Below, piece after piece: positions 51,177 through 62,604 of a stretch of 64,000 nt of DNA. Below the pieces are notes generated by a model. It ran no database searches, was not told where the DNA came from, and saw only the letters and a program-made list of their open reading frames with translations. Positions within the stretch are counted from its first letter, which is position 1. Each line of letters starts with the position of its first letter. This DNA comes from Petrolisthes cinctipes (lineage: Eukaryota > Arthropoda > Malacostraca > Decapoda > Porcellanidae). A program made the translations under genes and the position numbers. Location: the NCBI GenBank assembly GCA_033782935.1, contig JAWQEG010000084.1, positions 930,001 through 994,000 on the forward strand, in the 5' to 3' direction.

Positions 51177-52835
51177 GTGTTAGAGTATTTTCAAAATACA
51201 GACCAAAAACATACTGAAAATCGATCTTTTAGGTGCCCAAAAGTCGATATGTGCATGCATCTTCTGTACCCGTTTATATCTCAAATTCTGGCCCTAAACA
51301 CCCGAAAATTCGATATTTTGGGGTCCCAGAAGCGATCTGTACATGCCTACTCCGTGTTAGAGTATTTTCAAAATTCAGGCCCAAAACATGCTGAAAATCG
51401 ATATTTTTGGTGCCCAAAGTCAATATGTGCATGTATCTTCTGTACCCGTTTATATCTCAAATTCAGGCTCAAAACACCCGAAAATTCAATATTTTGGGGT
51501 CCCAGAAGCAATCTGTACAGTGCTAGAATATTTTCAAAATATAGGCTAAAAACATGCTAAAAATCGATCTTTTAGGTGACAAAAAGTCGATATCTCAAAT
51601 TCAGTCCCAAAACACCCGAAAATTCGATATTTTGGGGTCCCAGAAGCAATCTGTACATGCCTACTCAGTGTTAGAGTATTTTCAAAATTCAGGCCCAAAA
51701 CATGCTGAAAATCGATATATTTGGTGCCCAAATTCAATATGTGCATGTATCTTCTGTACCCGTTTATATCTCAAATTCAGGCTCAAAACACCCGAAAATT
51801 CAATATTTTGGGGTCCCAGAAGCAATCTGTACAGTGCTAGAATATTTTCAAAATATAGGCTAAAAACATACTGAAAATCGATCTTTTAGGTGCACAAAAG
51901 TCGATATGTGCATGCATCTTCAGTACCCGTTTATATCTCAAATTCAGGCTCAAAACACCCGAAAATTCAATATTTTGGGGTCCCAGAAGCAATCTGTACA
52001 TGCCTACTCAGTGTTCAGAGGATTTTCAAAATACAGGCCCAAAACATGCTGAAAATCGATATTTTAGTTGCCCAAAGTCAATATGTGCATGTATCTTCTG
52101 TACCCGTTTATATCTCAAATTCATGCTCAAAACACCCGAAAATTCAATATTTTGGGGTCCCAGAAGCAATCTGTACATGCCTACACAGTGCTAGAATATT
52201 TTCAAAATATAGGCTAAAAACATGCTAAAAATCGACATTTTAGGTGCCAAAAAATCGATATCTCAAATTCAGTCCCAAAACACCCGAAAATTCGATATTT
52301 AGAGGTCCCAGAAGGTATCTGTACATGCCTACTCCGTGTTAGAGTATTTTCAAAATACAGGCCAAAAACATACTGAAAATCGATCTTTTAGGTGCCCAAA
52401 AGTCGATATGTGCATGCATCTTCTGTACCCGTTTATATCTCAAATTCTGACCCTAAACACCCGAAAATTCGATATTTTGGGGTCCCAGAAGCGATCTGTA
52501 CATGCCTACTCCGTGTTAGAGTATTTTCAAAATACAGGCCCAAAACATGCTGAAAATCGATATTTTAGATGCCCAAAGTCAATATGTGCATGTATCTTCT
52601 GTACCCGTTTATATCTCAAATTCAGGCTCAAAACACCCGAAAATTCAATATTTTGGGGTCCCAGAAGCAATCTGTACATGCCTACACAGTGCTAGAATAT
52701 TTTCAAAATATAGGCTAAAAACATGCTAAAAATCGACATTTTAGGTGCCAAAAAATCGATATATCAAATTCAGTCCCAAACACCCGAAAATTCGATATTT
52801 AGAGGTCCCAGAAGGTATCTTTTCCTGCCTACTCC
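51177..52835 (+). repeat. Block 9b: 1.66-kb super-repeat, copy 2 (1,659 bp)
   Basis: Order: D-E-C1 short (491), E-A*-B*-C2 (668), D-B-C2 (500). Private markers shared with copy 3 are cagaccaaaaac in D, gatatatttggtgccc with aaattcaatatg in E, and gttcagaggatttt in B*. The upstream ggtatcttttcctgcc occurs before both copies. Confidence 0.9.
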
Positions 52836-53988
52836 GTGTTAGAGTATTTTCAAAATACAGACCAAAAACATACTGAAAATCGATCTTTTAGGTGCCCAAA
52901 AGTCGATATGTGCATGCATCTTCTGTACCCGTTTATTTCTCAAATTCTGGCCCTAAACACCCGAAAATTCGATATTTTGGGGTCCCAGAAGCGATCTGTA
53001 CACTCCGTGTTAGAGTATTTTCAAAATTCAGGCCCAAAACATGCTGAAAATCGATATTTTTGGTGCCCAAAGTCAATATGTGCATGTATCTTCTGTACCC
53101 GTTTATATCTCAAATTCAGGCTCAAAACACCCGAAAATTCAATATTTTGGGGTCCCAGAAGCAATCTGTACAGTGCTAGAATATTTTCAAAATATAGGCT
53201 AAAAACATGCTAAAAATCGATCTTTTAGGTGCCAAAAAGTCGATATCTCAAATTCAGTCCCAAAACACCCGAAAATTCGATATTTTGGGGTCCCAGAAGC
53301 AATCTGTACATGCCTACTCAGTGTTAGAGTATTTTCAAAATTCAGGCCCAAAACATGCTGAAAATCGATATATTTGGTGCCCAAATTCAATATGTGCATG
53401 TATCTTCTGTACCCGTTTATATCTCAAATTCAGGCTCAAAACACCCGAAAATTCAATATTTTGGGGTCCCAGAAGCAATCTGTACAGTGCTAGAATATTT
53501 TCAAAATATAGGCTAAAAACATACTGAAAATCGATCTTTTAGGTGCACAAAAGTCGATATGTGCATGCATCTTCAGTACCCGTTTATATCTCAAATTCAG
53601 GCTCAAAACACCCGAAAATTCAATATTTTGGGGTCCCAGAAGCAATCTGTACATGCCTACTCAGTGTTCAGAGGATTTTCAAAATACAGGCCCAAAACAT
53701 GCTGAAAATCGATATTTTAGTTGCCCAAAGTCAATATGTGCATGTATCTTCTGTACCCGTTTATATCTCAAATTCAGGCTCAAAACACCCGAAAATTCAA
53801 TATTTTGGGGTCCCAGAAGCAATCTGTACATGCCTACACAGTGCTAGAATATTTTCAAAATATAGGCTAAAAACATGCTAAAAATCGACATTTTAGGTGC
53901 CAAAAAATCGATATCTCAAATTCAGTCCCAAAACACCCGAAAATTCGATATTTAGAGGTCCCAGAAGGTATCTGTACATGCCTACTCC
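52836..53988 (+). repeat. Block 9c: 1.66-kb super-repeat, copy 3 (1,153 bp to divergence)
   Basis: Order: D-E-C1 short and E-A*-B*-C2. A 6-bp deletion at the D/E joint (ctgtacactccgtg for ctgtacatgcctactccgtg) shortens the offset from 1,659 to 1,653. Homology ends in the D starting at 53989, which continues into E rather than B. Confidence 0.9.
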
Positions 53989-56426
53989 GTGTTAGAGTAT
54001 TTTCAAAATACAGGCCAAAAACATACTGAAAATCGATCTTTTAGGTGCCCAAAAGTCGATTAGTGCATGCATCTTCTGTACCCGTTTATATCTCAAATTC
54101 TGACCCTAAACACCCGAAAATTCGATATTTTGGGGTCCCAGAAGCGATCTGTACATGCCTACTCCGTGTTAGAGTATTTTCAAAATTCAGGCCCAAAACA
54201 TGCTGAAAATCGATATTTTTGGTGCCCAAAGTCAATATGTGCATATATCTTCTGTACCCGTTTAAATCTCAAATTCAGGCTCAAAATACCCGAAAATTCA
54301 ATATTTTGGGGTCCCAGAAGCAATCTGTACAGTGCTAGAATATTTTCAAAATATAGGCAAAAAACATACTGAAAATCGATCTTTTAGGTGCCAAAAAGTC
54401 GATATCTCAAATTCAGTCCCAAAACCCCCGAAAATTCGATATTTAGGGGTCCCAGAAGCGATCTGTACATGCCTACTCCGTGTTAGAGTATTTTCAAAAT
54501 ACATGCTCAAAACATACTGAAAATCGATCTTTTAGGTGCCCAAAAGTCGATATGTGCATGCATCTTCAGTACCCGTTTATATCTCAAATTCAGGCTCAAA
54601 ACACCCGAAAATTCAATATTTTGGGGTCCCAGAAGCAATCTGTACATGCCTACACAGTGCTAGAATATTTTCAAAATATAGGCTAAAAACATGCTAAAAA
54701 TCGACATTTTAGGTGCCAAAAAATCGATATCTCAAATTCAGTCCCAAAACACCCGAAAATTCGATATTTAGAGGTCCCAGATTGTATCTGTACATGCCTA
54801 CTCCGTGTTAGAGTATTTTCAAAATACAGGCCAAAAACATACTGAAAATCGATCTTTTAGGTGCCCAAAAGTCGATATGTGCATGCATCTTCTGTACCCG
54901 TTTATATCTCAAATTCTGGCCCTAAATACCCGAAAATTCGATATTTTGGGGTCCCAGAAGCGATCTGTACATGCATACTCCGTGGTAGAGTATTTTCAAA
55001 ATTCAGGCCCAAAACATGCTGAAAATCGATATTTTTGGTGCCCAAAGTCAATATGTGCATGTATCTTCTGTACCCGTTTATATCTCAAATTCAGGCTCAA
55101 AACACCCGAAAATTCAATATTTTGGGGTCCCAGAAGCAATCTGTACAGTGCTAGAATATTTTCAAAATATAGGCTAAAAACATGCTAAAAATCGATCTTT
55201 TAGGTGCCAAAAAGTCGATATCTCAAATTCAGTCCCAAAACCCCCGAAAATTCGATATTTAGGGGTCCCAGAAGCGATCTGTACATGCCTACTCCGTGTT
55301 AGAGTATTTTCAAAATACATGCTCAAAACATACTGAAAATCGATCTTTTAGGTGCACAAAAGTCGATATGTGCATGCATCTTCAGTACCCGTTTATATCT
55401 CAAATTCAGGCTCAAAACACCCGAAAATTCAATATTTTGGGGTCCCAGAAGCAATCTGTACAGTGCTAGAATATTTTCAAAATATAGGCTAAAAACATGC
55501 TAAAAATCGATCTTTTAGGTGCCAAAAAGTCGATATCTCAAATTCAGTCCCAAAACCCCCGAAAATTCGATATTTAGGGGTCCCAGAAGCGATCTGTACA
55601 TGCCTACTCCGTGTTAGAGTATTTTCAAAATACATGCTCAAAACATACTGAAAATCGATCTTTTAGGTGCACAAAAGTCGATATGTGCATGCATCTTCAG
55701 TACCCGTTTATATCTCAAATTCAGGCTCAAAACACCCGAAAATTCAATATTTTGGGGTCCCAGAAGCAATCTGTACATGCCTACGCAGTGCTAGAATATT
55801 TTCAAAATATAGGCTAAAAACATGCTAAAAATCGACATTTTAGGTGCCAAAAAATCGATATCTCAAATTCAGTCCCAAAACACCCGAAAATTCGATATTT
55901 AGAGGTCCCAGATGGTATCTGTACATGGCTACTCCGTGTTAGAGTATTTTCAAAATACAGGCCAAAAACATACTGAAAATCGATCTTTTAGGTGCCCAAA
56001 AGTCGATATGTGCATGCATCTTCTGTACCCGTTTATATCTCAAATTCTGGCCCTAAACACCCGAAAATTCGATATTTTGGGGTCCCAGAAGCGATCTGTA
56101 CATGCATACTCCGTGGTAGAGTATTTTCAAAATTCAGGAACAAAACATGCTGAAAATCGATATTTTTGGTCCCAAAAGTTAATATGTGCATGTATCTTCT
56201 GTACCCGTTTATATCTCAAATTCAGGCTCAAAACACCCGAAAATTCAATATTTTGGGGTCCCAGAAGCAATCTGTACAGTGCTAGAATATTTTCAAAATA
56301 TAGGCTAAAAACATGCTAAAAATCGATCTTTTAGGTGCCAAAAAGTCGATATCTCAAATTCAGTCCCAAAACACCCGAAAATTCGATATTTAGGGGTCCC
56401 AGAAGCGATCTGTACATGCCTACTCC
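53989..56426 (+). repeat. Block 10: D-E-C1 trimers mixed with A-C dimers
   Basis: Order: D-E-C1 short (53989), A-C2 (54480), D-E-C1 short (54805), A-C1 short (55296, 315 bp), A-C2 (55611), D-E-C1 short (55936). No B occurs in this block. Repeated one-off changes such as aaaacccccgaaaa (54424, 55250, 55553; also 59602) link these copies and suggest local exchange. The D at 53989 has gtcgattagtgcatg in place of gtcgatatgtgcatg. Confidence 0.86.
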
Positions 56427-59156
56427 GTGTTAGAGTATTTTCAAAATACATGCTCAAAACATACTGAAAATCGATATTTTAGGTGCACAAAAGTCGATAT
56501 GTGCATGCATCTTCAGTACCCGTTTATATCTCAAATTCAGGCTCAAAACACCCGAAAATTCAATATTTTGGGGTCCCAGAAGCAATCTGTACATGCCTAC
56601 TCAGTGCTAGATTATTTTCAAAATATATGCTAAAAACATGCTAAAAATCGATCTTTTAGGTGCCAAAAAGTCGATATCTCAAATTCAGTCCCAAAACACC
56701 CGAAAATTCGATATTTAGGGGTCCCAGAAGCGATCTGTACATGCCTACTCCGTGTTAGAGTATTTTCAAAATACATGCTCAAAACATACTGAAAATCGAT
56801 CTTTTAGGTGCACAAAAGTCGATATGTGTATGCATCTTCAGTACCCGTTTATATCAGTGTTAGAGTATTTTCAAAATACAGGCCCAAAACATGCTGAAAA
56901 TCGATATTTTAGATGCCCAAAGTCAATATGTGCATGTATCTTCTGTACCCGTTTATATCTCAAATTCAGGCTCAAAACACCCGAAAATTCAATATTTTGG
57001 GGTCCCAGAAGCAATCTGTACAGTGCTAGAATATTTTCAAAATATAGGCTAAAAACATGCTAAAAATCGATCTTTTAGGTGCCAAAAAGTCGATATCTCA
57101 AATTCAGTCCCAAAACACCCGAAAAATTCGATATTTTGGGGTCCCAGAAGCAATCTGCACATGCCTACTCAGTGTTAGAGTATTTTCAAAATTCAGGCCC
57201 AAAACATGCTGAAAATCGATATTTTTGGTGCCCAAAGTCAATATGTGCATGTATCTTCTGTACCCGTTTATATCTCAAATTCAGGCTCAAAACACCCGAA
57301 AATTCAATATTTTGGGGTCCCAGAAGCAATCTGTACAGTGCTAGAATATTTTCAAAATATAGGCTAAAAATATACTGAAAATCGATCTTTTAGGTGCACA
57401 AAAGTCGATATGTGCATGCATCTTCAGTACTCGTTTATATCTCAAATTCAGGCTCAAAACACCCGAAAATTCAATATTTTGGGGTCCCAGAAGCAATCTG
57501 TACATGCCTACTCAGTGTTAGAGTATTTTCAAAATACAGGCCCAAAACATGCTGAAAATTGATATTTTTAGATGCCCAAAGTCAATATGTGCATGTATCT
57601 TCTGTACCCGTTTATATCTCAAATTCAGGCTCAAAACAACCGAAAATTCAATATTTTGGGGTCCCAGAAGCAATCTGTACATGCCTACACAGTGCTAGAA
57701 TATTTTCAAAATATAGGCTAAAAACATGCTAAAAATCGACATTTTAGGTGCCAAAAAATCGATATCTCAAATTCAGTCCCAAAACACCCGAAAATTCGAT
57801 ATTTAGAGGTCCCAGAAGGTATCTGTACATGCCTACTCCGTGTTAGAGTATTTTCAAATTACAGGTCAAAAACATACTGAAAATCGATCTTTTAGGTGCC
57901 CAAAAGTCGATATGTGCATGCATCTTCTGTACCCGTTTATATCTCAAATTCTGACCCTAAACACCCGAAAATTCGATATTTTGGGGTCCCAGAAGCGATC
58001 TGTACATGCCTACTCCGTGTTAGAGTATTTTCAAAATTCAGGCCCAAAACATGCTGAAAATCGATATTTTTGGTGCCCAAAGTCAATATGTGCATGTATC
58101 TTCTGTACCCGTTTATATCTCAAATTCAGGCTCAAAACACCCGAAAATTCAATATTTTGGGGTCCCAGAAGCAATCTGTACAGTGCTAGAATATTTTCAA
58201 AATATAGGCTAAAAACATGCTAAAAATCGATCTTTTAGGTGCCAAAAAGTCGATATCTCAAATTCAGTCCCAAAACACCCGAAAATTCGATATTTAGGGG
58301 TCCCAGAAGCGATCTGTACATGCCTACTCCGTGTTAGAGTATTTTCAAAATACATGCTCAAAACATACTGAAAATCGATCTTTTAGGTGCACAAAAGTCG
58401 ATATGTGCATGCATCTTCAGTACCCGTTTATATCTCAAATTCAGGCTCAAAACACCCGAAAATTCAATATTTTGGGGTCCCAGAAGCAATCTGTACATGC
58501 CTACTCAGTGCTAGATTATTTTCAAAATATAGGCTAAAAACATGCTAAAAATCGATCTTTTAGGTGCCAAAAAGTCGATATCTCAAATTCAGTCCCAAAA
58601 CACCCGAAAATTCGATATTTAGGGGTCCCAGAAGCGATCTGTACATGCCTACTCCGTGTTAGAGTATTTTCAAAATACATGCTCAAAACATACTGAAAAT
58701 CGATCTTTTAGGTGCACAAAAGTCGATATGTGTATGCATCTTCAGTACCCGTTTATATCTCAAATTCAGGCTCAAAACACCCGAAAATTCAATATTTTGG
58801 GGTCCCAGAAGCAATCTGTACATGTCTACTCAGTGTTAGAGTATTTTCAAAATACAGGCCCAAAACATGCTGAAAATCAATATTTTAGATGCCCAAAGTC
58901 AATATGTGCATGTATCTTCTGTACCCGTTTATATCTCAAATTCAGGCTCAAAACACCCGAAAATTCAATATTTTGGGATCCCAGAAGCAATCTGTACATG
59001 CCTACACAGTGCTAGAATATTTTCAAAATATAGGCTAAAAACATGCTAAAAATCGACATTTTAGGTGCCAAAAAATCGATATCTCAAATTCAGTCCCAAA
59101 ACACCCGAAAATTCGATATTTAGAGGTCCCAGAAGGTATCTGTACATGCCTACTCC
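56427..59156 (+). repeat. Block 11: copy of 45652-48869 lacking one A-B-C1 unit
   Basis: Follows 45652-47.86 kb at an offset of 10,775, including the A'' scar and the B with gatatttttagatg near 57561. It then switches to 10,287, so 488 bp (one 501-bp trimer minus the 13-bp scar) is absent. Markers after the switch include gtgatagag at 59157 and gccctaaagtcg near 59216, matching 48870 and 48929. Confidence 0.9.
56752..56856 (+). repeat. Scarred A monomer (A''), second copy
   Basis: Same 72-bp deletion as 45977-46081, with the joint tatatcagtgttag near 56852. Confidence 0.92.
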
Positions 59157-62100
59157 GTGATAGAGTATTTTCAAAATACAGGCCAAAAACATACTGAAAA
59201 TCGATCTTTTAGGTGCCCTAAAGTCGATATGTGCATGCATCTTCTGTACCCGTTTATATCTCAAATTCTGGCCCTAAACACCCGAAAATTCGATATTATG
59301 GGGTCCCAGAAGCGATCTGTACATGCCTACTCCGTGTTAGAGTATTTTCAAAATTCAGGCCCAAAACATGCTGAAAATCGATATTTTTGGTGCCCAAAGT
59401 CAATATGTGCATGTATCTTTTGTACCCGTTTATATCTCAAATTCAGGCTCAAAACACCCGAAAATTCAATATTTTGGGGTCCCAGAAGCAATCTGTACAT
59501 GCCTACTCAGTGCTAGAATATTTTCAAAATATAGGCTAAAAACATGCTAAAAATCGATCTTTTAGGTGCCAAAAAGTCGATATCTCAAATTCAGTCCCAA
59601 AACCCCCGAAAATTCGATATTTAGGGGTCCCAGAAGCGATCTGTACATGCCTACTCCGTGTTAGAGTATTTTCAAAATACATGCTCAAAACATACTGAAA
59701 ATCGATCTTTTAGGTGCACAAAAGTCGATATGTGCATGCATCTTCAGTACCCGTTTATATCTCAAATTCAGGCTCAAAACACCCGAAAATTCAATATTTT
59801 GGGGTCCCAGAAGCAATCTGTACATGCCTACCCAGTGCTAGAATATTTTCAAAATATAGGCTAAAAACATGCTAAAAATCGACATTTTAGGTGCCAAAAA
59901 GTCGATATCTCAAATTCAGTCCCAAAACACCCGAAAATTCGATATTTAGGGGTCCCAGAAGCGATCTGTACAAGCCTACTCCGTGTTAGAGTATTTTCAA
60001 AATACATGCTCAAAACATACTGAAAATCGATCTTTTAGGTGCACAAAAGTCGATATGTGCATGCATCTTCAGTACCCGTTTATATCTCAAATTCAGGCTC
60101 AAAACACCCGAAAATTCAATATTTTGGGGTTCTAGAAGCAATTAGTACATGCCTATTCAGTCTTTGAGTATTTTCAAAATACAGTCCAAAAACATGCTGA
60201 AAATCGATATTTTAGATGCCCAAAGTCAATATGTGCATGTATCTTCTGTACCCGTTTATATCTCAAATTCAGGCTCAAAACACCCGAAAATTCAATATTT
60301 TGGGGTCCCAGAAGCAATCTGTACATGCCTACACAGTGCTAGAATATTTTCAAAATATAGGCTAAAAACATGCTAAAAATCGACATTTTAGGTGCCAAAA
60401 AATCGATATATCAAATTCAGTCCCAAAACACCCGAAAATTCGATATTTAGAGGTCCCAGAAGGTATCTGTACATGCCTACTCCGTGTTAGAGTATTTTCA
60501 AAATACAGGCCAAAAACATACTGAAAATCGATCTTTTAGGTGCCCAAAAGTTGATATGTGCATGCATCTTCTGTACCCGTTTATATCTCAAATTCTGGCC
60601 CTAAACACCCGAAAATTCGATATTTTGGGGTCCCAGAAGCGATCTGTACATGCCTACTCCGTGTTAGAGTATTTTCAAAATTCAGGCCCAAAACATACTG
60701 AAAATCGATATTTTTGGTGCCCAAAGTCAATATGTGCATGTATCTTCTGTACCCGTTTATATCTCAAATTCAGGCTCAAAACACCCGAAAATTCAATATT
60801 TTGGGGTCCCAGAAGCAATCTGTACAGTGCTAAAATATTTTCAAAATATAGGCTAAAAACATGCTAAAAATCGATCTTTTAGGTGCCAAAAAGTCGATAT
60901 CTCAAATTTAGTCCCAAAACTCCCGAAAATTCGATATTTTGGGGTCCCAGAAGCAATCTGTACATGCCTACTCAGTGTTAGAGTATTTTCAAATTTCAGG
61001 CCCAAAACATGCTGAAAATCGATATTTTTGGTGCCCAAAGTCAATATGTGCATGTATCTTCTGTACCCGTTTATATCTCAAATTCTGGCTCAAAACACCC
61101 GAAAATTCAATATTTTGGGGTCCCAGAAGCAATCTGTACAGTGCTAGAATATTTTCAAAATATAGGCTAAAAACATACTGAAAATCGATCTTTTAGGTGC
61201 ACAAAAGTCGATATGTGCATGCATCTTCAGTACCCGTTTATATCTCAAATTCAGGCTCAAAAAACACGAAAATTCAATATTTTGGGGTCCCAGAAGCAAT
61301 CTGTACATGCCTACACAGTGCTAGAATATTTTCAAAATATAGGCTAAAAACATGCTAAAAATCGACATTTTAGGTGCCAAAAAATCGATATCTCAAATTC
61401 AGTCCCAAAACACCCGAAAATTCGATATTTAGAGGTCCCAGATTGTATCTGTACATGCCTACTCCGTGTTAGAGTATTTTCAAAATACAGGCCAAAAACA
61501 TACTGAAAATCGATCTTTTAGGTGCCCAAAAGTCGATATGTGCATGCATCTTCTGTACCCGTTTATATCTCAAATTCTGGCCCTAAATACCCGAAAATTC
61601 GATATTTTGGGGTCCCAGAAGCGATCTGTACATGAATACTCCGTGGTAGAGTATTTTCAAAATTCAGGCCCAAAACATGCTGAAAATCGATATTTTTGGT
61701 CCCAAAAGTTAATATGTGCATGTATCTTCTGTACCCGTTTATATCTCAAATTCAGGCTCAAAACACCCGAAAATTCAATATTTTGGGGTCCCAGAAGCAA
61801 TCTGTACATGCCTACTCAGTGCTAGAATATTTTCAAAATATAGGCTAAAAACATGCTAAAAATCGATCTTTTAGGTGCCAAAAAGTCGATATCTCAAATT
61901 CAGTCCCAAAACACCCGAAAATTCGATATTTAGAGGTCCCAGAAGGTATCTGTACATGCCTACTCCGTGTTAGAGTATTTTCAAAATTCAGGCCCAAAAC
62001 ATGCTGAAAATCGATATTTTTGGTGCCCAAAGTCAATATGTGCATGTATCTTCTGTACCCGTTTATATCTCAAATTCAGGCTCAAAACACCCGAAAATTC

Positions 62101-62604
62101 AATATTTTTGGGTCCCAGAAGCAATCTGTACAGTGCTAGAATATTTTCAAAATATAGGCTAAAAACATGATAAAAATCGATCTTTTAGGTGCCAAAAAGT
62201 CGATATCTCAAATTCAGTCCCAAAACACCCGAAAATTCGATATTTAGGGGTCCCAGAAGCGATCTGTACATGCCTACTCCGTGTTAGAGTATTTTCAAAA
62301 TACAGGCCCAAAACATGCTGAAAATCGATATTTTAGATGCCCAAAGTCAATATGTGCATGTATCTTCTGTACCCGTTTATATCTCAAATTCAGGCTCAAA
62401 ACACCCGAAAATTCAATATTTTGGGGTCCCAGAAGCAATCTGTACATGCCTACACAGTGCTAGAATATTTTCAAAATATAGGCTAAAAACATGCTAAAAA
62501 TCGACATTTTAGGTGCCAAAAAATCGATATCTCAAATTCAGTCCCAAAACACCCGAAAATTCGATATTTAGAGGTCCCAGAAGGTATCTGTACATGCCTA
62601 CTCC
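59157..62604 (+). repeat. Block 12: mixed units with the most diverged monomer
   Basis: Order: D-E-C1 (59157), A-C (59658, C2 start and C1 end), A-B-C2 (59983, with a degenerate B), D-E-C1 short (60484), E-A*-C2 (60975), D-E-C1 (61466), E-C1 short (61967), B-C2 (62281). The E-A*-C2 order skips B, and the E-C1-B order skips A. One-off changes include cacccg to aaaacacg near 61261. Confidence 0.84.
60160..60335 (+). repeat. Degenerate B monomer with clustered substitutions
   Basis: Around 60129-60190 the joint reads ggggttctagaagc, aattagtacatg, cctattcag, tctttgagta and acagtccaaaaac. These replace ggggtcccagaagc, aatctgtacatg, cctactcag, tgttagagta and acaggcccaaaac, giving about ten changes in some 65 bp. 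The rest of the monomer is normal, and spacing to the next C2 stays 176 bp. Confidence 0.88.
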
